Part shown: one piece after another, positions 25,173 through 33,970 of the stretch
How the letters are laid out: each line of letters starts with the position of its first letter
Numbering within the stretch: position 1 is the first letter of the stretch
Assembly: GCA_964391675.1 (NCBI GenBank)
Contig: CAYMMX010000013.1
Span: 1 to 35,188 of the forward strand
Reading direction: 5' to 3'
Length of the DNA: 35,188 nt
Origin: CAYMMX01 sp964391675
GTDB lineage: Bacteria > Cyanobacteriota > Vampirovibrionia > Gastranaerophilales > Gastranaerophilaceae
Notes under the pieces: generated by a model
Databases searched by the model: none
What the model was told of the DNA's origin: nothing
What the model saw: the letters and a program-made list of their open reading frames with translations, nothing else
Translations under genes and position numbers: made by a program

Positions 25173-25194
25173 GTCAAAAATGTCTTTATATCAA
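25166..25194 (-). promoter_or_regulatory. sigma-70-type promoter for rsmE-cca
   Basis: Read on the minus strand: -35 TTGATA (plus-strand 25189-25194), 17-bp spacer, -10 TATTAT (25166-25171). Both boxes match consensus at five of six positions. Transcription would start about 17-20 bases before the rsmE ATG. Confidence 0.65.
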
Positions 25195-25226
25195 GAAAAA
25201 TACCATTTTTTAAATAATAATCAAAC

Positions 25227-25253
25227 TAAAGGTATAGTAAAATTCACCGATAA
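25227..25253 (+). promoter_or_regulatory. sigma-28 (FliA)-type promoter for flagellin
   Basis: TAAA (25227-25230), exactly 15 bases, then ACCGATAA (25246-25253). The known flagellar consensus is TAAA-N15-GCCGATAA, so only one base differs. It lies 36 bases before the flagellin ATG, which supports expression by the late flagellar sigma factor. Confidence 0.85.
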
Positions 25254-25289
25254 TATAGAGTAATAATAAACAATACGAGAGAGAAGGTT

Positions 25290-26138
25290 ATGACAATAGG
25301 ATTATCAACAACAGTTACTAATGGATATATTAAAAGATATTTAGAAAAAAGTTCAAATAGTTATCAGGATTGCTTAGAAAAACTCTCATCAGGAAGTAAA
25401 TTTACATCAATAGGCTCAGATCCTGTTGATTCAGCAAAAAGCTCTGCATTAAGTATTGAGATAAATTTTAATAAACAAGTTCAATCTAATATTGCAGTTG
25501 GCAAGGATTTGATAGTAACTGCGGAAAGTTATCAGGAAAGTATTATAGAAAATGTTCAAAGAATACAAGAATTAGCAACTCAAGCTGCCAATGAAACTTA
25601 TACCCCTGATAATAAAAATGCTATATTAAATGAAATAAGAACAAGATTAGACTATATAAATAATATGGTATCAACAGCAAACTTTAACGGCAAAAATCTA
25701 TTAGACGGAAGTTCTTTGGATTTATCGTTTAAAGTCGGAATGGGAACTTCTGATAATATAAATGTAGGTTCAGCACTAATAAATGTAGATACGACAGCAC
25801 TGGGAATAGATATAGATCCTTCAGTAGATGGTGATAACTGGACCACTGAACAGATAGATGAATATATTGCTGCTGTGCAAAATGCTACTAACATACTTAC
25901 AACCAGCATATCAAAACTGGGTGCATTTGAAAACAGAATGGATACAGCAAATGAAAAACTTGTAAATATGGAGGAAAATTTAACCGAATATAGATCTAAA
26001 ATAGCCGACACAGATATTGCAGAAGCTAGTGCCGATCTAGTTCGTTATCAGATTTTACAGCAAGCAGCAACAAGTGTTTTTGTTCAATTAAATGCTATCA
26101 GTCAGTTAAAATACTCATTATTTAATTCTGCATCATAA
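25290..26138 (+). CDS. flagellin (short, D0/D1 only)
   Basis: The 282-residue filament subunit has the conserved N-terminal D0/D1 helices (LEKLSSGSKFTSIGSDPVDSAKSSALS, about 29-55, the counterpart of LSSGLRINSAKDDAAG). It also has QELATQAANETYTPDNKNAILNEI, FNGKNLLDG, and the C-terminal helix ADTDIAEASADLVRYQILQQAATSVFVQLNAISQLKYSLF. The short central part (about 150-190) leaves almost no variable surface domain. No other flagellar gene is in the window, so export and assembly genes lie elsewhere. GAGAGAAGG sits just before the ATG. Its stop is one base from the stop of the convergent M14 gene, with no terminator between. Confidence 0.93.
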   Translation: MTIGLSTTVTNGYIKRYLEKSSNSYQDCLEKLSSGSKFTSIGSDPVDSAKSSALSIEINFNKQVQSNIAVGKDLIVTAESYQESIIENVQRIQELATQAANETYTPDNKNAILNEIRTRLDYINNMVSTANFNGKNLLDGSSLDLSFKVGMGTSDNINVGSALINVDTTALGIDIDPSVDGDNWTTEQIDEYIAAVQNATNILTTSISKLGAFENRMDTANEKLVNMEENLTEYRSKIADTDIAEASADLVRYQILQQAATSVFVQLNAISQLKYSLFNSAS

Positions 26139-26139
26139 A

Positions 26140-26778
26140 TTATACTGCGGACAGATAATCAAAAACTTTATTAATCGGTTTTATTAATTCGGCCACAGCT
26201 ATTTCCTCATCCAGCTCAAGAGTAATTGTTGGAATATTTCTTTCTATCCCAGCATAAGTTCCAAAGCTTCCGGGAGTAGCATACCCAATATCATACTTAA
26301 TCGGATATTCAATAATTTTTGAAATTTCATTTGCAAATATTTCTGCAGGTCCATCATAATTGACAACTTTAAAAGGCGCATGTAGTGTCAAAATAATGTC
26401 AGGTGAATACTCTTTTAAAACCTCTACTAAAAATTTTGTCTCTATTTCGCTAGCTGGAGCTTCTCCTCCAAAATATTCAGAAGCAAAAGGTTCTCTTACC
26501 CAATTTTTAGTCGGAAAATTTCTGTTTATGTCAATTTCATTTAAATTTTGTCTTGTGTTAATTTCTAATCCATCAGGATTTAAACAAGGAATAAATAGCA
26601 TTCTGTTAATTGGATTAATATTATTTTTTAAATAGTTCTCGATTAAAAATTTACCTTGAGGCTCATCTCCATGAACTACTCCTATTATTAAAACCGTCTT
26701 GGAATTAAACTTAGAGACAATCTCTATGAGTTGAATTTCGTTATTATTTTGAGAAAAAATCCTTTTAACTACTTTCAA
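26140..26778 (-). CDS. M14-family zinc carboxypeptidase, MpaA-like
   Basis: The 212-residue enzyme has the metallocarboxypeptidase signature: HGDE (His36, Glu39), CLNPDG, INRNFPT (Arg86, substrate carboxylate), FGGEAPASEIET, TLHAP (His133, third zinc ligand) and TITLELD with the general-base Glu188. The closest known pattern is murein peptide amidase A, which splits gamma-D-glutamyl-diaminopimelate in recycled wall peptides. Aspartoacylase-type enzymes share part of this. It has no signal peptide, so it is cytoplasmic, which suits wall-peptide recycling. It begins 11 bases after mnmG in the same direction, and its 3' end faces flagellin. Confidence 0.85.
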   Translation of the reverse strand: MKVVKRIFSQNNNEIQLIEIVSKFNSKTVLIIGVVHGDEPQGKFLIENYLKNNINPINRMLFIPCLNPDGLEINTRQNLNEIDINRNFPTKNWVREPFASEYFGGEAPASEIETKFLVEVLKEYSPDIILTLHAPFKVVNYDGPAEIFANEISKIIEYPIKYDIGYATPGSFGTYAGIERNIPTITLELDEEIAVAELIKPINKVFDYLSAV

Positions 26779-26789
26779 AGCTTTATCTC

Positions 26790-28676
26790 CTAATTACGTA
26801 TTAAACTTTTTTCTAACATTACCATTAAAACGGAAATATCCGCAGGTTTTACACCGCCTATTCTTGATGCTTGAGCTAATGTTTTTGGTTTAATTTTTGA
26901 TAATTTATCTCTGGTTTCTGAAGATATATGTTTTATTTCCGAATAATTGATACTATCAGGTATACGATATTTTTCAAGCTTAGTTGACTGCACAACCTGT
27001 TGTTTTTGCCGTTTTATATATCCGTCATATTTTATAAGAATTTCAACTTGTTCATATATATCTTTAGATAAATTTAATTCACGAGTCTTTTCATCTATTT
27101 CGATTAATACGTTATAATCAATATTAGGCCTTTTTAAAAGTTCCGAAAGTTTAACTCCTCTATCAATATTTTCACCATATTTTGATAAAATTTCATTAAC
27201 TCTATATTTATCATCATTTAAAATTTTATCCTTTGATAAACGCTCAAGTTCTTTTTCAATCTTTTCATGCTTATCAGTAAAACATTTATACTGCAAATCG
27301 TCAATCAATCCTAATTTATACCCAACAGGAGTTAATCTTGTATCTGCATTATCCTGTCTTAATAATAAGCGGTATTCTGACCTGGAAGTCAGCATCCTAT
27401 AAGGATCTTCGATATCTTTTGTCACTAAATCATCAATTAAAGTTCCAATATATGAAGAATCTCTGGATAACTCAAGCATTTCAGATTTATTTAGATAATT
27501 ATATGCATTAATTCCTGCAATTAATCCTTGTGCTGCAGCTTCCTCATAACCGCTAGTACCATTAATTTGTCCCGCATGAAACAATCCATTAACCAATTTG
27601 GTCATGAGAGAATGATTAAGTTGAATTGCCGGTACATAATCATATTCAACAGCATAAGCAGGTTTAATAATATGAGCGTTTTCTAATCCGGGTAAAGAGT
27701 GAAGCATTTGCACCTGAACATCAGCAGGCAAGCTGCTTGAAAACCCTTGAACATAAACTTCATAAGTGTTAAGTCCCTCTGGTTCAATAAATATATGGTG
27801 TGAAGGATTTTCAGAAAATCTTACAATTTTATCCTCAATAGAAGGACAATATCTTGGTCCAACACCTTGAATTAACCCTTTATACATTGGCGACTTGTCT
27901 AAATTTTCTTTAATAATTTGGTGTGTTTTTTCATTTGTTCTTGTTAAATAACAGGGAATTTGTTTTCTAATCGGACGATTAGGTTTAAAAGAATAAAAAT
28001 TTAACTCTTCATCTCCGGGCTGAATTGTCATTTTTCCATAATCAATTGTTCTTTTATCAATACGTTGAGGAGTTCCTGTTTTTAATTTTTTAACACTAAA
28101 ACCTAAAGAAATCAAAGATTCAGATAATCCATAAGCAGGCATTTCACCAAGTCTTCCTGCCGGATATGATTGTAGTCCCACAAAGATTCTGCCGTTTAGA
28201 GAAGTACCTGTCGTTAAAATTACCGTTGGGGCATAATATTTAATTCCAAATTGATCAACAACTCCTTCAATTTTATTATCTTTAACTAATAACTCTGTAA
28301 TACATGCCTGTCTTAGATAAATATTTTCATTACTTTCTATAATATTTCTCATAAACTGCGAATATTCTTTTTTATCAGATTGAGCCCTTAATGCTCTGAC
28401 AGCCGGACCTTTTGAAGAATTAAGCATTTTCATTTGAATATAAGTTGCATCAGCAACTTCACCCATAACCCCACCCAGTGCATCAATTTCCCTTACTAAT
28501 GTAGATTTTGCAGGACCGCCTATTGCAGGATTACAAGGCATTAACGCAATATTATCAATATTTATTGAACATAAAAGAACATTTAATCCCAATTTTGCAG
28601 CAGATAAGGCTGCTTCACATCCTGCATGTCCTGCACCTACAACAATTGTATCAAACTTGTTTTTTACATATTCCAT
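26790..28676 (-). CDS. mnmG: tRNA uridine-5-carboxymethylaminomethyl modification enzyme MnmG (GidA)
   Basis: With MnmE, this FAD protein adds the carboxymethylaminomethyl (or aminomethyl) group to wobble U34 of several tRNAs. Landmarks: VVGAGHAGCEAALSAAKLG at the N-terminus, NPAIGGPAKSTLVREIDALGG, YPAGRLGEMPAYGLS, LKTGTPQRID, RYCPSIEDKIVRF, FQ-type GFSSSLPADVQ, GTSGYEEAAAQGL, DPYRMLTSRSEYRLLLRQDNAD, and a C-terminal helical domain ending near RIGGVKPADISVLM. The ATG at 28676 gives MEYVKNKFDTIVVG, the normal start. An in-frame TTG at 28694 is less likely. The length of 628 residues is typical. MnmE is not in the window. Confidence 0.96.
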   Translation of the reverse strand: MEYVKNKFDTIVVGAGHAGCEAALSAAKLGLNVLLCSINIDNIALMPCNPAIGGPAKSTLVREIDALGGVMGEVADATYIQMKMLNSSKGPAVRALRAQSDKKEYSQFMRNIIESNENIYLRQACITELLVKDNKIEGVVDQFGIKYYAPTVILTTGTSLNGRIFVGLQSYPAGRLGEMPAYGLSESLISLGFSVKKLKTGTPQRIDKRTIDYGKMTIQPGDEELNFYSFKPNRPIRKQIPCYLTRTNEKTHQIIKENLDKSPMYKGLIQGVGPRYCPSIEDKIVRFSENPSHHIFIEPEGLNTYEVYVQGFSSSLPADVQVQMLHSLPGLENAHIIKPAYAVEYDYVPAIQLNHSLMTKLVNGLFHAGQINGTSGYEEAAAQGLIAGINAYNYLNKSEMLELSRDSSYIGTLIDDLVTKDIEDPYRMLTSRSEYRLLLRQDNADTRLTPVGYKLGLIDDLQYKCFTDKHEKIEKELERLSKDKILNDDKYRVNEILSKYGENIDRGVKLSELLKRPNIDYNVLIEIDEKTRELNLSKDIYEQVEILIKYDGYIKRQKQQVVQSTKLEKYRIPDSINYSEIKHISSETRDKLSKIKPKTLAQASRIGGVKPADISVLMVMLEKSLIRN

Positions 28677-28717
28677 AATATAATTATAATACAAAGCTAT
28701 AAATGGAGAAACTAATT

Positions 28718-29347
28718 ATGAAAAAGATTATTATTTTTTTTATTATAACCTTATTCTCACTACCTGCATTTTCACAATCAATAATAGACCCTTCAATAAA
28801 TGAAGCTAATAAACCACTGGAAGTCAGCATTACCTTTGATTGGATTACAAAAAATCAAATGCAAAGGGATGAAAATATTAAACAAATACAAAGTATATTA
28901 TTTGAAGAAAATACTACTTATAAAATTGATAAAAAAGATTTTAAGAAAATATACAGTTCTTATTGGAAAAATAGTAATTACCTGAATGATTATGAAGACA
29001 TTTCAAAAGGTAAAAAAGAAGATTCCGAAAAATATTATTGTGGATTTTATGTAGGGAAACTACTTATAGCCTACGGGATTCAGCATAAAAAATCAATGAA
29101 AAATATTTATTATTATGACGCAATGGGAAACTTAAGATGGATTGACGTATTCTCTGAGAACTATCCCGTTTTTCCTTATTGGTCTTACCAATACTACAAA
29201 AATGGCGAAATGATTGCAGCTTATTATTATATAAATGAATATGACCAATATGTTTTTGATTCAAATAAAAAGTTCAGGGGACGTTGGTTTAAAGAAAATT
29301 TATACAATCGAAAAGCTAAAATTGTTATGACCAGAACGAATTATTAA
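28718..29347 (+). CDS. exported hypothetical protein, aromatic-rich
   Basis: I do not recognise the family. Starting at ATG 28718 (GGAG nine bases upstream; another in-frame ATG lies at 28703 within that ribosome site) the product is 209 residues. The signal peptide MKKIIIFFIITLFSLPAFS-QS is clear. The mature protein has many Tyr, Trp and Lys residues, with YYYDAMGNLRWIDVF, YPVFPYWSYQYYKNGEMIAAYYYINEYDQYVF and FRGRWFKENLYNRKAKIV. This reads like a compact beta-rich domain with MORN- or YD-like turns. It is probably periplasmic or surface-located. It is divergent from mnmG and five bases from the convergent AsmA-like gene. Confidence 0.7.
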   Translation: MKKIIIFFIITLFSLPAFSQSIIDPSINEANKPLEVSITFDWITKNQMQRDENIKQIQSILFEENTTYKIDKKDFKKIYSSYWKNSNYLNDYEDISKGKKEDSEKYYCGFYVGKLLIAYGIQHKKSMKNIYYYDAMGNLRWIDVFSENYPVFPYWSYQYYKNGEMIAAYYYINEYDQYVFDSNKKFRGRWFKENLYNRKAKIVMTRTNY

Positions 29348-29352
29348 TAAAA

Positions 29353-32300
29353 TTATTCAACCCATTTAAAGGTTTGAACATAATTATCGCCATTAATATC
29401 ACCGTAAATTTCAGCAGAAAATATTCTATACATTTTATCGTTAAGCTCAAATCCAGGTATTTTATTAAGGTTATACAAAAAGTCTGTTTTATTCGTTTCA
29501 TCAAGATTAATTCCCGGTATTGTATTAAAAAGTGTGTTTAAGGAAGTATTCCCAACAGGTCCTAATATATTAGATATTTTTTTAGAAACTCTGCCAAAAA
29601 CTTGCATATCGGCAATTAAAGTAGAAAAATTATATTTTCCTGTGAGAAAAATACTTAAGCCCTTGCCTCTTGAAAAAATTTGGATATCTTCTGCAATCCC
29701 TGATTTTATAGTAAAATTACCATTGATATTTTCAAACTCTCCTGTTCTGAGAGGAGAAACTAAATCAATAATACTATTAATAGTTAAACCCGTAATTCCA
29801 CTTTTAACCAAATTTGCAGCTCTCAATAAATACTCCAAAGAGCCCAATCGGGGCATATTTCCGTTAACAACTCTAAACCCGCTTTTACCGCTTAGTGTAT
29901 CCATGCAAGTTTTATGAGATTTACCATTACAGGTTAAGTTAACATCCCCTGTTAAGGAGCCGAATATTTGATTAGAAAGATCAAATAAAGAATTTGCTAT
30001 TAAGTTTGCATTCACATTGCTAATATTTAAGTCTAATTCTGTTTTTGAATTTAATAAATTATATTTAAAATCACCCTTTATCTCGCCTTGTGCCGCATTA
30101 AATCTAAAGTTATTCATTACAAATAACATTTTTTCACTTAAAGAAAAATCAGCCGAAAAACTATTTGCAAATATATTTCTTACAAATATGCTATCAGCCC
30201 TTATTTTTGCATTTTTAATAATTAAATTATTAACATCAATATTATTTTTTTGGTCTGTAACTTTACTTGTTCCTGCTGTTATATCTATTTTATTTATACT
30301 TTTTACTATTTCGTTTACATCCAAATTCCCAAGATAAATATCAGTATCTTTAAATATATATGGTGGTGTTAACTTATTTTGCATTTTTGTTATTAAATTT
30401 ATTTGATTAGAAAAAATTTCACCTTTCGCTTGTATATCAACATCATTTATTTTAAAATTTAAAGAAATATCTTTTATTATTGTATCCACAATAGGCATGT
30501 TTATTCCCGAAAAATTCAAATTTCCTATTAATTTTGGTGAATTTATAAACCCGTTGATATATAGACTTGATGTAAATAAGCCTTGCTTAATTATTGATTT
30601 TTTAAATAATATATTAAATATTTTTGCATCTGTAGGATTTTGCGTTTTTACCTTGAAATTATTTAAAAGTATAACATCTTTATTTATGTCAATTTGTCCT
30701 TTTGCGTTTAATTGTTGTGATATAAATTCTTTATTGTTTTGAGATGAAATTAATTTATCATATTGGAAATTATTAACAAGAATTCTATGATTATCCTTAT
30801 TTTTAGAAATATTAGCATCTAAAAATATTCTTATTGGATCATTTAAATCACCTATTGTAGCACCCATATAATAAATACTTGAATCATCTTGCAGATTTAT
30901 TTCTGTTTTTGTGCTAAATGACTCTAATGTACCATTAATCCTTGAAGAAAAATTAATATCTCCTTTAATTTTAAGTGGATATAAATTGTTTCTATTAACA
31001 TATTTATCTATGAATTTTTGGCTTGGTTTTGCATTAATATATATATTAAAATTAGGTTTTTTAAAAATATTTGTGGCATAACCATCGATAAGCATTGGCA
31101 TTGAATCTAACAAAGCATTCACTTTATAAAGTGTTAATTTATCATTGTGGATTTCTAAAGTACCACTATAAATCTTTACAGGAATACCATAATATGTAAA
31201 AAACATATCATCTAACTTGACTTTTGAATGTAAAACACGATCTCTTATTTTTCCTTCTATATGGAATCTAGATTTTTCCATAGAAGAATATAATTCGAAT
31301 TCAGCATCATTATTTTTAAATTTAATATTTCCAAATAAGTTTTTTATAGGTATATTCAAGTTTGTTAATAAAAGATTATTCCCTAATAATTTAATATTAC
31401 CGGAAGTTAGAATATTTTGACCAATTTTAAAATTATTTATATCTTTTGCTTTGCCTTTTAGTTTCACAAATAAATTTATTTGTCCGGTAGGATTTTTTAT
31501 AGAAGGAATTGCTTTATTTATTTCAACTAATAATTTAGAATCATTCAATATTTTATATAAACTATCAAAATTCTGATTATTCAAGAAAATATCGAAATCC
31601 AAATCACCCAATAGAGAACATTTTCCACTAATTTTTACCGGCTTTCCGTTTAAACTAGCTTTTTTCGTATTAAAGTAAGTGTTTTGGTCATTAAAAGTTA
31701 GACTTCCTTCGCCATTAGTTAATACAGCACTTAAATCATTAATTATACAAGTAGTGTTCTTAAAATTAAACACACCGAATAATTTTGGATTTATACGATT
31801 ACCAGATGTTTTTAGTTTAATATTGCCTACTCCTTTTAATTTCATAACCGGTAATGGCCCCAAATCAAAATAGAAAATTTCATGTAAAGGATTCAATATA
31901 AATTCTGTGGTTTCAAGATTAGCATTTTGAGTACTGGAAATATCTAAAGATACATTCTTTCTATTATATAATTCAAGATTGCCATTTACTTTTACATTTT
32001 CACTATAAGAAACAGGAACAATTGCATCAAGGTTGACCTTATCTTCTAAAAATTCCAATTTAACTGTAGCTTTTGGTATATTTAGAGGTTTTATAATAAA
32101 AGCATTATCAAAATATAAGCTACCTGTGATTTTAGGCTTTTTATACTCACCCTTAATAAAAATTTTTCCATACATATCTGCAAATATTTTATATTTTTTG
32201 AGAGCCAAAATATTAACATCAACATTTTTAAAATTAATGTTTGGCAAAAGAGAAATATAATCTTCGGTTCTTGAATTAAAAATAGAAACAGATAAATCAA

Positions 32301-33300
32301 GAAAAGGATTCTCTGATATAATTTTATTAATTTTTCCTTTTATATCAAGATTAATACTGCCAGAAACCATTTTAAATTGATTTACCTTTATATTATTTTT
32401 TGAAAAATCACAAACAACTCTTGTATCAAGCTTATCTTTAAAGGAAACTGTTGATTCTTTATCCTTAAAAATAACCAAAAATTTTTCAACAACCATTTGC
32501 ATTTTAACTCTTCGTATTTTACTGTTAATATTTTTTGTATTTGCTTGAATATTAATTATTCCATCAGTTTTAGTGATTTTACCTTTAGTAAATTTATTAA
32601 TATAGGCAGATATATCATTTAAGTTAAAGTTAGTAACAGTCCCATCAAAAATAATTTCATTAGTAGCAAAACCTTTTTTCAAAGGGAGTTTAAAATCCAC
32701 ATCAAGATTAATAATAGAATTTTGATTATTAATTTTTATATTTGAATTCGTAGAAAAATTAATAATTTTTTGTGAATTATATTTTTTTAAATTAAAATAA
32801 GCACCTTTAACTTTAATGTTTTTATCTTGAGTTTCATCTTTAATATTAATGTCATATTCACTCAAATTCATTTTTGAATCTTCGATAGAAAGAATTGAAT
32901 CTGATACCTTTAATATTAAATAGTTTCCAATATAAAAATGACTGTTTTTATCAATTCTAAAATCAGCCCTTATGTTATCACATGAAAAATATTTTAAATG
33001 AATTCTTCCAAAAAGCAAAGGAACAAGTTTTATTTTAATTTTAGGATTAATCATTTTTAAAGGAATATATTTGCCATCAGTGATTTCAAATAAATTTGCG
33101 CTAATCCAAACTGAAGGAATTAATCCCATCTTTATTTTAGGCTCTTCTAATTTTACATCAATACCTAATTCTTTTTTAATAATTTTTTGTATATTTGTAT
33201 TATTTTCAATATCAATAATTGCAGGGATTCCCCATAAATACAAGGAATACAGTGTAACTAAAGATGACAATAATATTAATATTTTCAACCGGATTTTCAT
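29353..33300 (-). CDS. AsmA/YhdP-like giant envelope protein
   Basis: The 1315-residue protein has one N-terminal membrane anchor (about 5-27). An AsmA-like N-terminal domain (GLIPSVWISANLFEI, PKIKIKLVPLLFGRIHLKYF) follows, then about 1000 residues of repeating short beta strands with many Asn, Lys and Ile. The C-terminal AsmA-type region (about 1090-1315) contains LTGDVNLTCNGKSH, LSGKSGFRVVNGNMPRLGSLEYLL, NGNFTIKSGIAEDIQIFSRGKGLSIFLTGKYNF and FGRVSKKISNILGPVGNTSLN. In E. coli, AsmA-clan proteins (TamB, YhdP, YdbH) form hydrophobic grooves that carry phospholipid between membranes. The same role is inferred here and supports a two-membrane cell. It ends five bases from the convergent secreted-protein gene. 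Confidence 0.82.
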   Translation of the reverse strand: MKIRLKILILLSSLVTLYSLYLWGIPAIIDIENNTNIQKIIKKELGIDVKLEEPKIKMGLIPSVWISANLFEITDGKYIPLKMINPKIKIKLVPLLFGRIHLKYFSCDNIRADFRIDKNSHFYIGNYLILKVSDSILSIEDSKMNLSEYDINIKDETQDKNIKVKGAYFNLKKYNSQKIINFSTNSNIKINNQNSIINLDVDFKLPLKKGFATNEIIFDGTVTNFNLNDISAYINKFTKGKITKTDGIINIQANTKNINSKIRRVKMQMVVEKFLVIFKDKESTVSFKDKLDTRVVCDFSKNNIKVNQFKMVSGSINLDIKGKINKIISENPFLDLSVSIFNSRTEDYISLLPNINFKNVDVNILALKKYKIFADMYGKIFIKGEYKKPKITGSLYFDNAFIIKPLNIPKATVKLEFLEDKVNLDAIVPVSYSENVKVNGNLELYNRKNVSLDISSTQNANLETTEFILNPLHEIFYFDLGPLPVMKLKGVGNIKLKTSGNRINPKLFGVFNFKNTTCIINDLSAVLTNGEGSLTFNDQNTYFNTKKASLNGKPVKISGKCSLLGDLDFDIFLNNQNFDSLYKILNDSKLLVEINKAIPSIKNPTGQINLFVKLKGKAKDINNFKIGQNILTSGNIKLLGNNLLLTNLNIPIKNLFGNIKFKNNDAEFELYSSMEKSRFHIEGKIRDRVLHSKVKLDDMFFTYYGIPVKIYSGTLEIHNDKLTLYKVNALLDSMPMLIDGYATNIFKKPNFNIYINAKPSQKFIDKYVNRNNLYPLKIKGDINFSSRINGTLESFSTKTEINLQDDSSIYYMGATIGDLNDPIRIFLDANISKNKDNHRILVNNFQYDKLISSQNNKEFISQQLNAKGQIDINKDVILLNNFKVKTQNPTDAKIFNILFKKSIIKQGLFTSSLYINGFINSPKLIGNLNFSGINMPIVDTIIKDISLNFKINDVDIQAKGEIFSNQINLITKMQNKLTPPYIFKDTDIYLGNLDVNEIVKSINKIDITAGTSKVTDQKNNIDVNNLIIKNAKIRADSIFVRNIFANSFSADFSLSEKMLFVMNNFRFNAAQGEIKGDFKYNLLNSKTELDLNISNVNANLIANSLFDLSNQIFGSLTGDVNLTCNGKSHKTCMDTLSGKSGFRVVNGNMPRLGSLEYLLRAANLVKSGITGLTINSIIDLVSPLRTGEFENINGNFTIKSGIAEDIQIFSRGKGLSIFLTGKYNFSTLIADMQVFGRVSKKISNILGPVGNTSLNTLFNTIPGINLDETNKTDFLYNLNKIPGFELNDKMYRIFSAEIYGDINGDNYVQTFKWVE

Positions 33301-33344
33301 GGAAATAATTATATCATAAATGGCATTATAAGCGATAATTAAGA

Positions 33345-33920
33345 CTAAAAGTTATCACAAAGAACTTCGAAGTAAGCTTGAGGATGAAAACAAGTCGGAC
33401 AAAGCAGAGGTGCTTCTTTTCCCCTTAAAGTCCTGCCACAATTTCTGCATTTCCAATATATCTCTCCTGATTTTTTAAATACAGTACCTGCTTCAATATT
33501 TTTAATTAATCCTAAATACCTTTCTTCATGATGCTTTTCTGCTTCTAATACCTGTCTAAAAGTATTTGATATGTCTAAAAATCCTTCTTCATCTGCTACT
33601 TTTGCCGCATTTAAATATAAATCTGTCCATTCCTCATGTTCTCCGGCTGCGGCATGTTTTAAATTTTCTAAAGTATTTTCTAATTGAAATGAGTAAAATG
33701 CATTAACCGAGGCACAACCTGAACCTAAATGTTTATAAAATAGCTTTGCATGTTCTTTCTCATTATCTGCTGTTTCTAAAAATATTGCCGAAATTTGCTC
33801 GTATCCTTCCTTTTTAGCAATCGAAGCAAAATAAGTATAACGGTTGCGAGCCTGAGATTCACCTGCAAATGAATTTATAAGATTTTGTTGTGTTTTAGTT
33901 CCTTCCAATTTATTATTCAT
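33345..33920 (-). CDS. rbr: rubrerythrin
   Basis: Rubrerythrin is a peroxide-reducing di-iron protein of anaerobes and microaerophiles. The 191 residues fit the classic form: a four-helix ferritin-like domain with iron ligands Glu21 (GESQARNRY), Glu54 and His57 (EKEH), Glu94, Glu97 and Glu127 and His130 (EAEKHHEERY), then a C-terminal rubredoxin-like domain with Cys158-x2-Cys161 and Cys174-x2-Cys177. Electrons would come from rubredoxin or an NAD(P)H reductase not seen here. The ribosome site GGAGAAA can be locked in a hairpin. The gene sits 50 bases after the prenyltransferase gene in the same direction. Confidence 0.96.
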   Translation of the reverse strand: MNNKLEGTKTQQNLINSFAGESQARNRYTYFASIAKKEGYEQISAIFLETADNEKEHAKLFYKHLGSGCASVNAFYSFQLENTLENLKHAAAGEHEEWTDLYLNAAKVADEEGFLDISNTFRQVLEAEKHHEERYLGLIKNIEAGTVFKKSGEIYWKCRNCGRTLRGKEAPLLCPTCFHPQAYFEVLCDNF

Positions 33921-33924
33921 ATAT

Positions 33925-33954
33925 TTTCTCCTTTTTTTTAAATAATAGGAGAAA
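33925..33954 (-). promoter_or_regulatory. inverted repeat covering the rubrerythrin ribosome site
   Basis: TTTCTCCT (33925-33932) and AGGAGAAA (33947-33954) are perfect complements around a 14-base A/T loop. In the minus-strand message an upstream TTTCTCCT faces the AGGAGAAA that serves as Shine-Dalgarno for rbr, so folding would hide it. No T-run follows, which argues against a terminator. Confidence 0.5.
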
Positions 33955-33970
33955 TTAATAAAAAAAATAA

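Noticed and set aside
28677..28694. TTG start extending mnmG by six residues
   Set aside because: The ATG at 28676 gives the usual MnmG N-terminus just before the FAD motif; the extension is not family-like.
29534..29917. 127-codon plus-strand frame inside the AsmA-like gene
   Set aside because: It is antisense to a 3.9-kb coding frame, with no promoter, ribosome site or recognisable domain.
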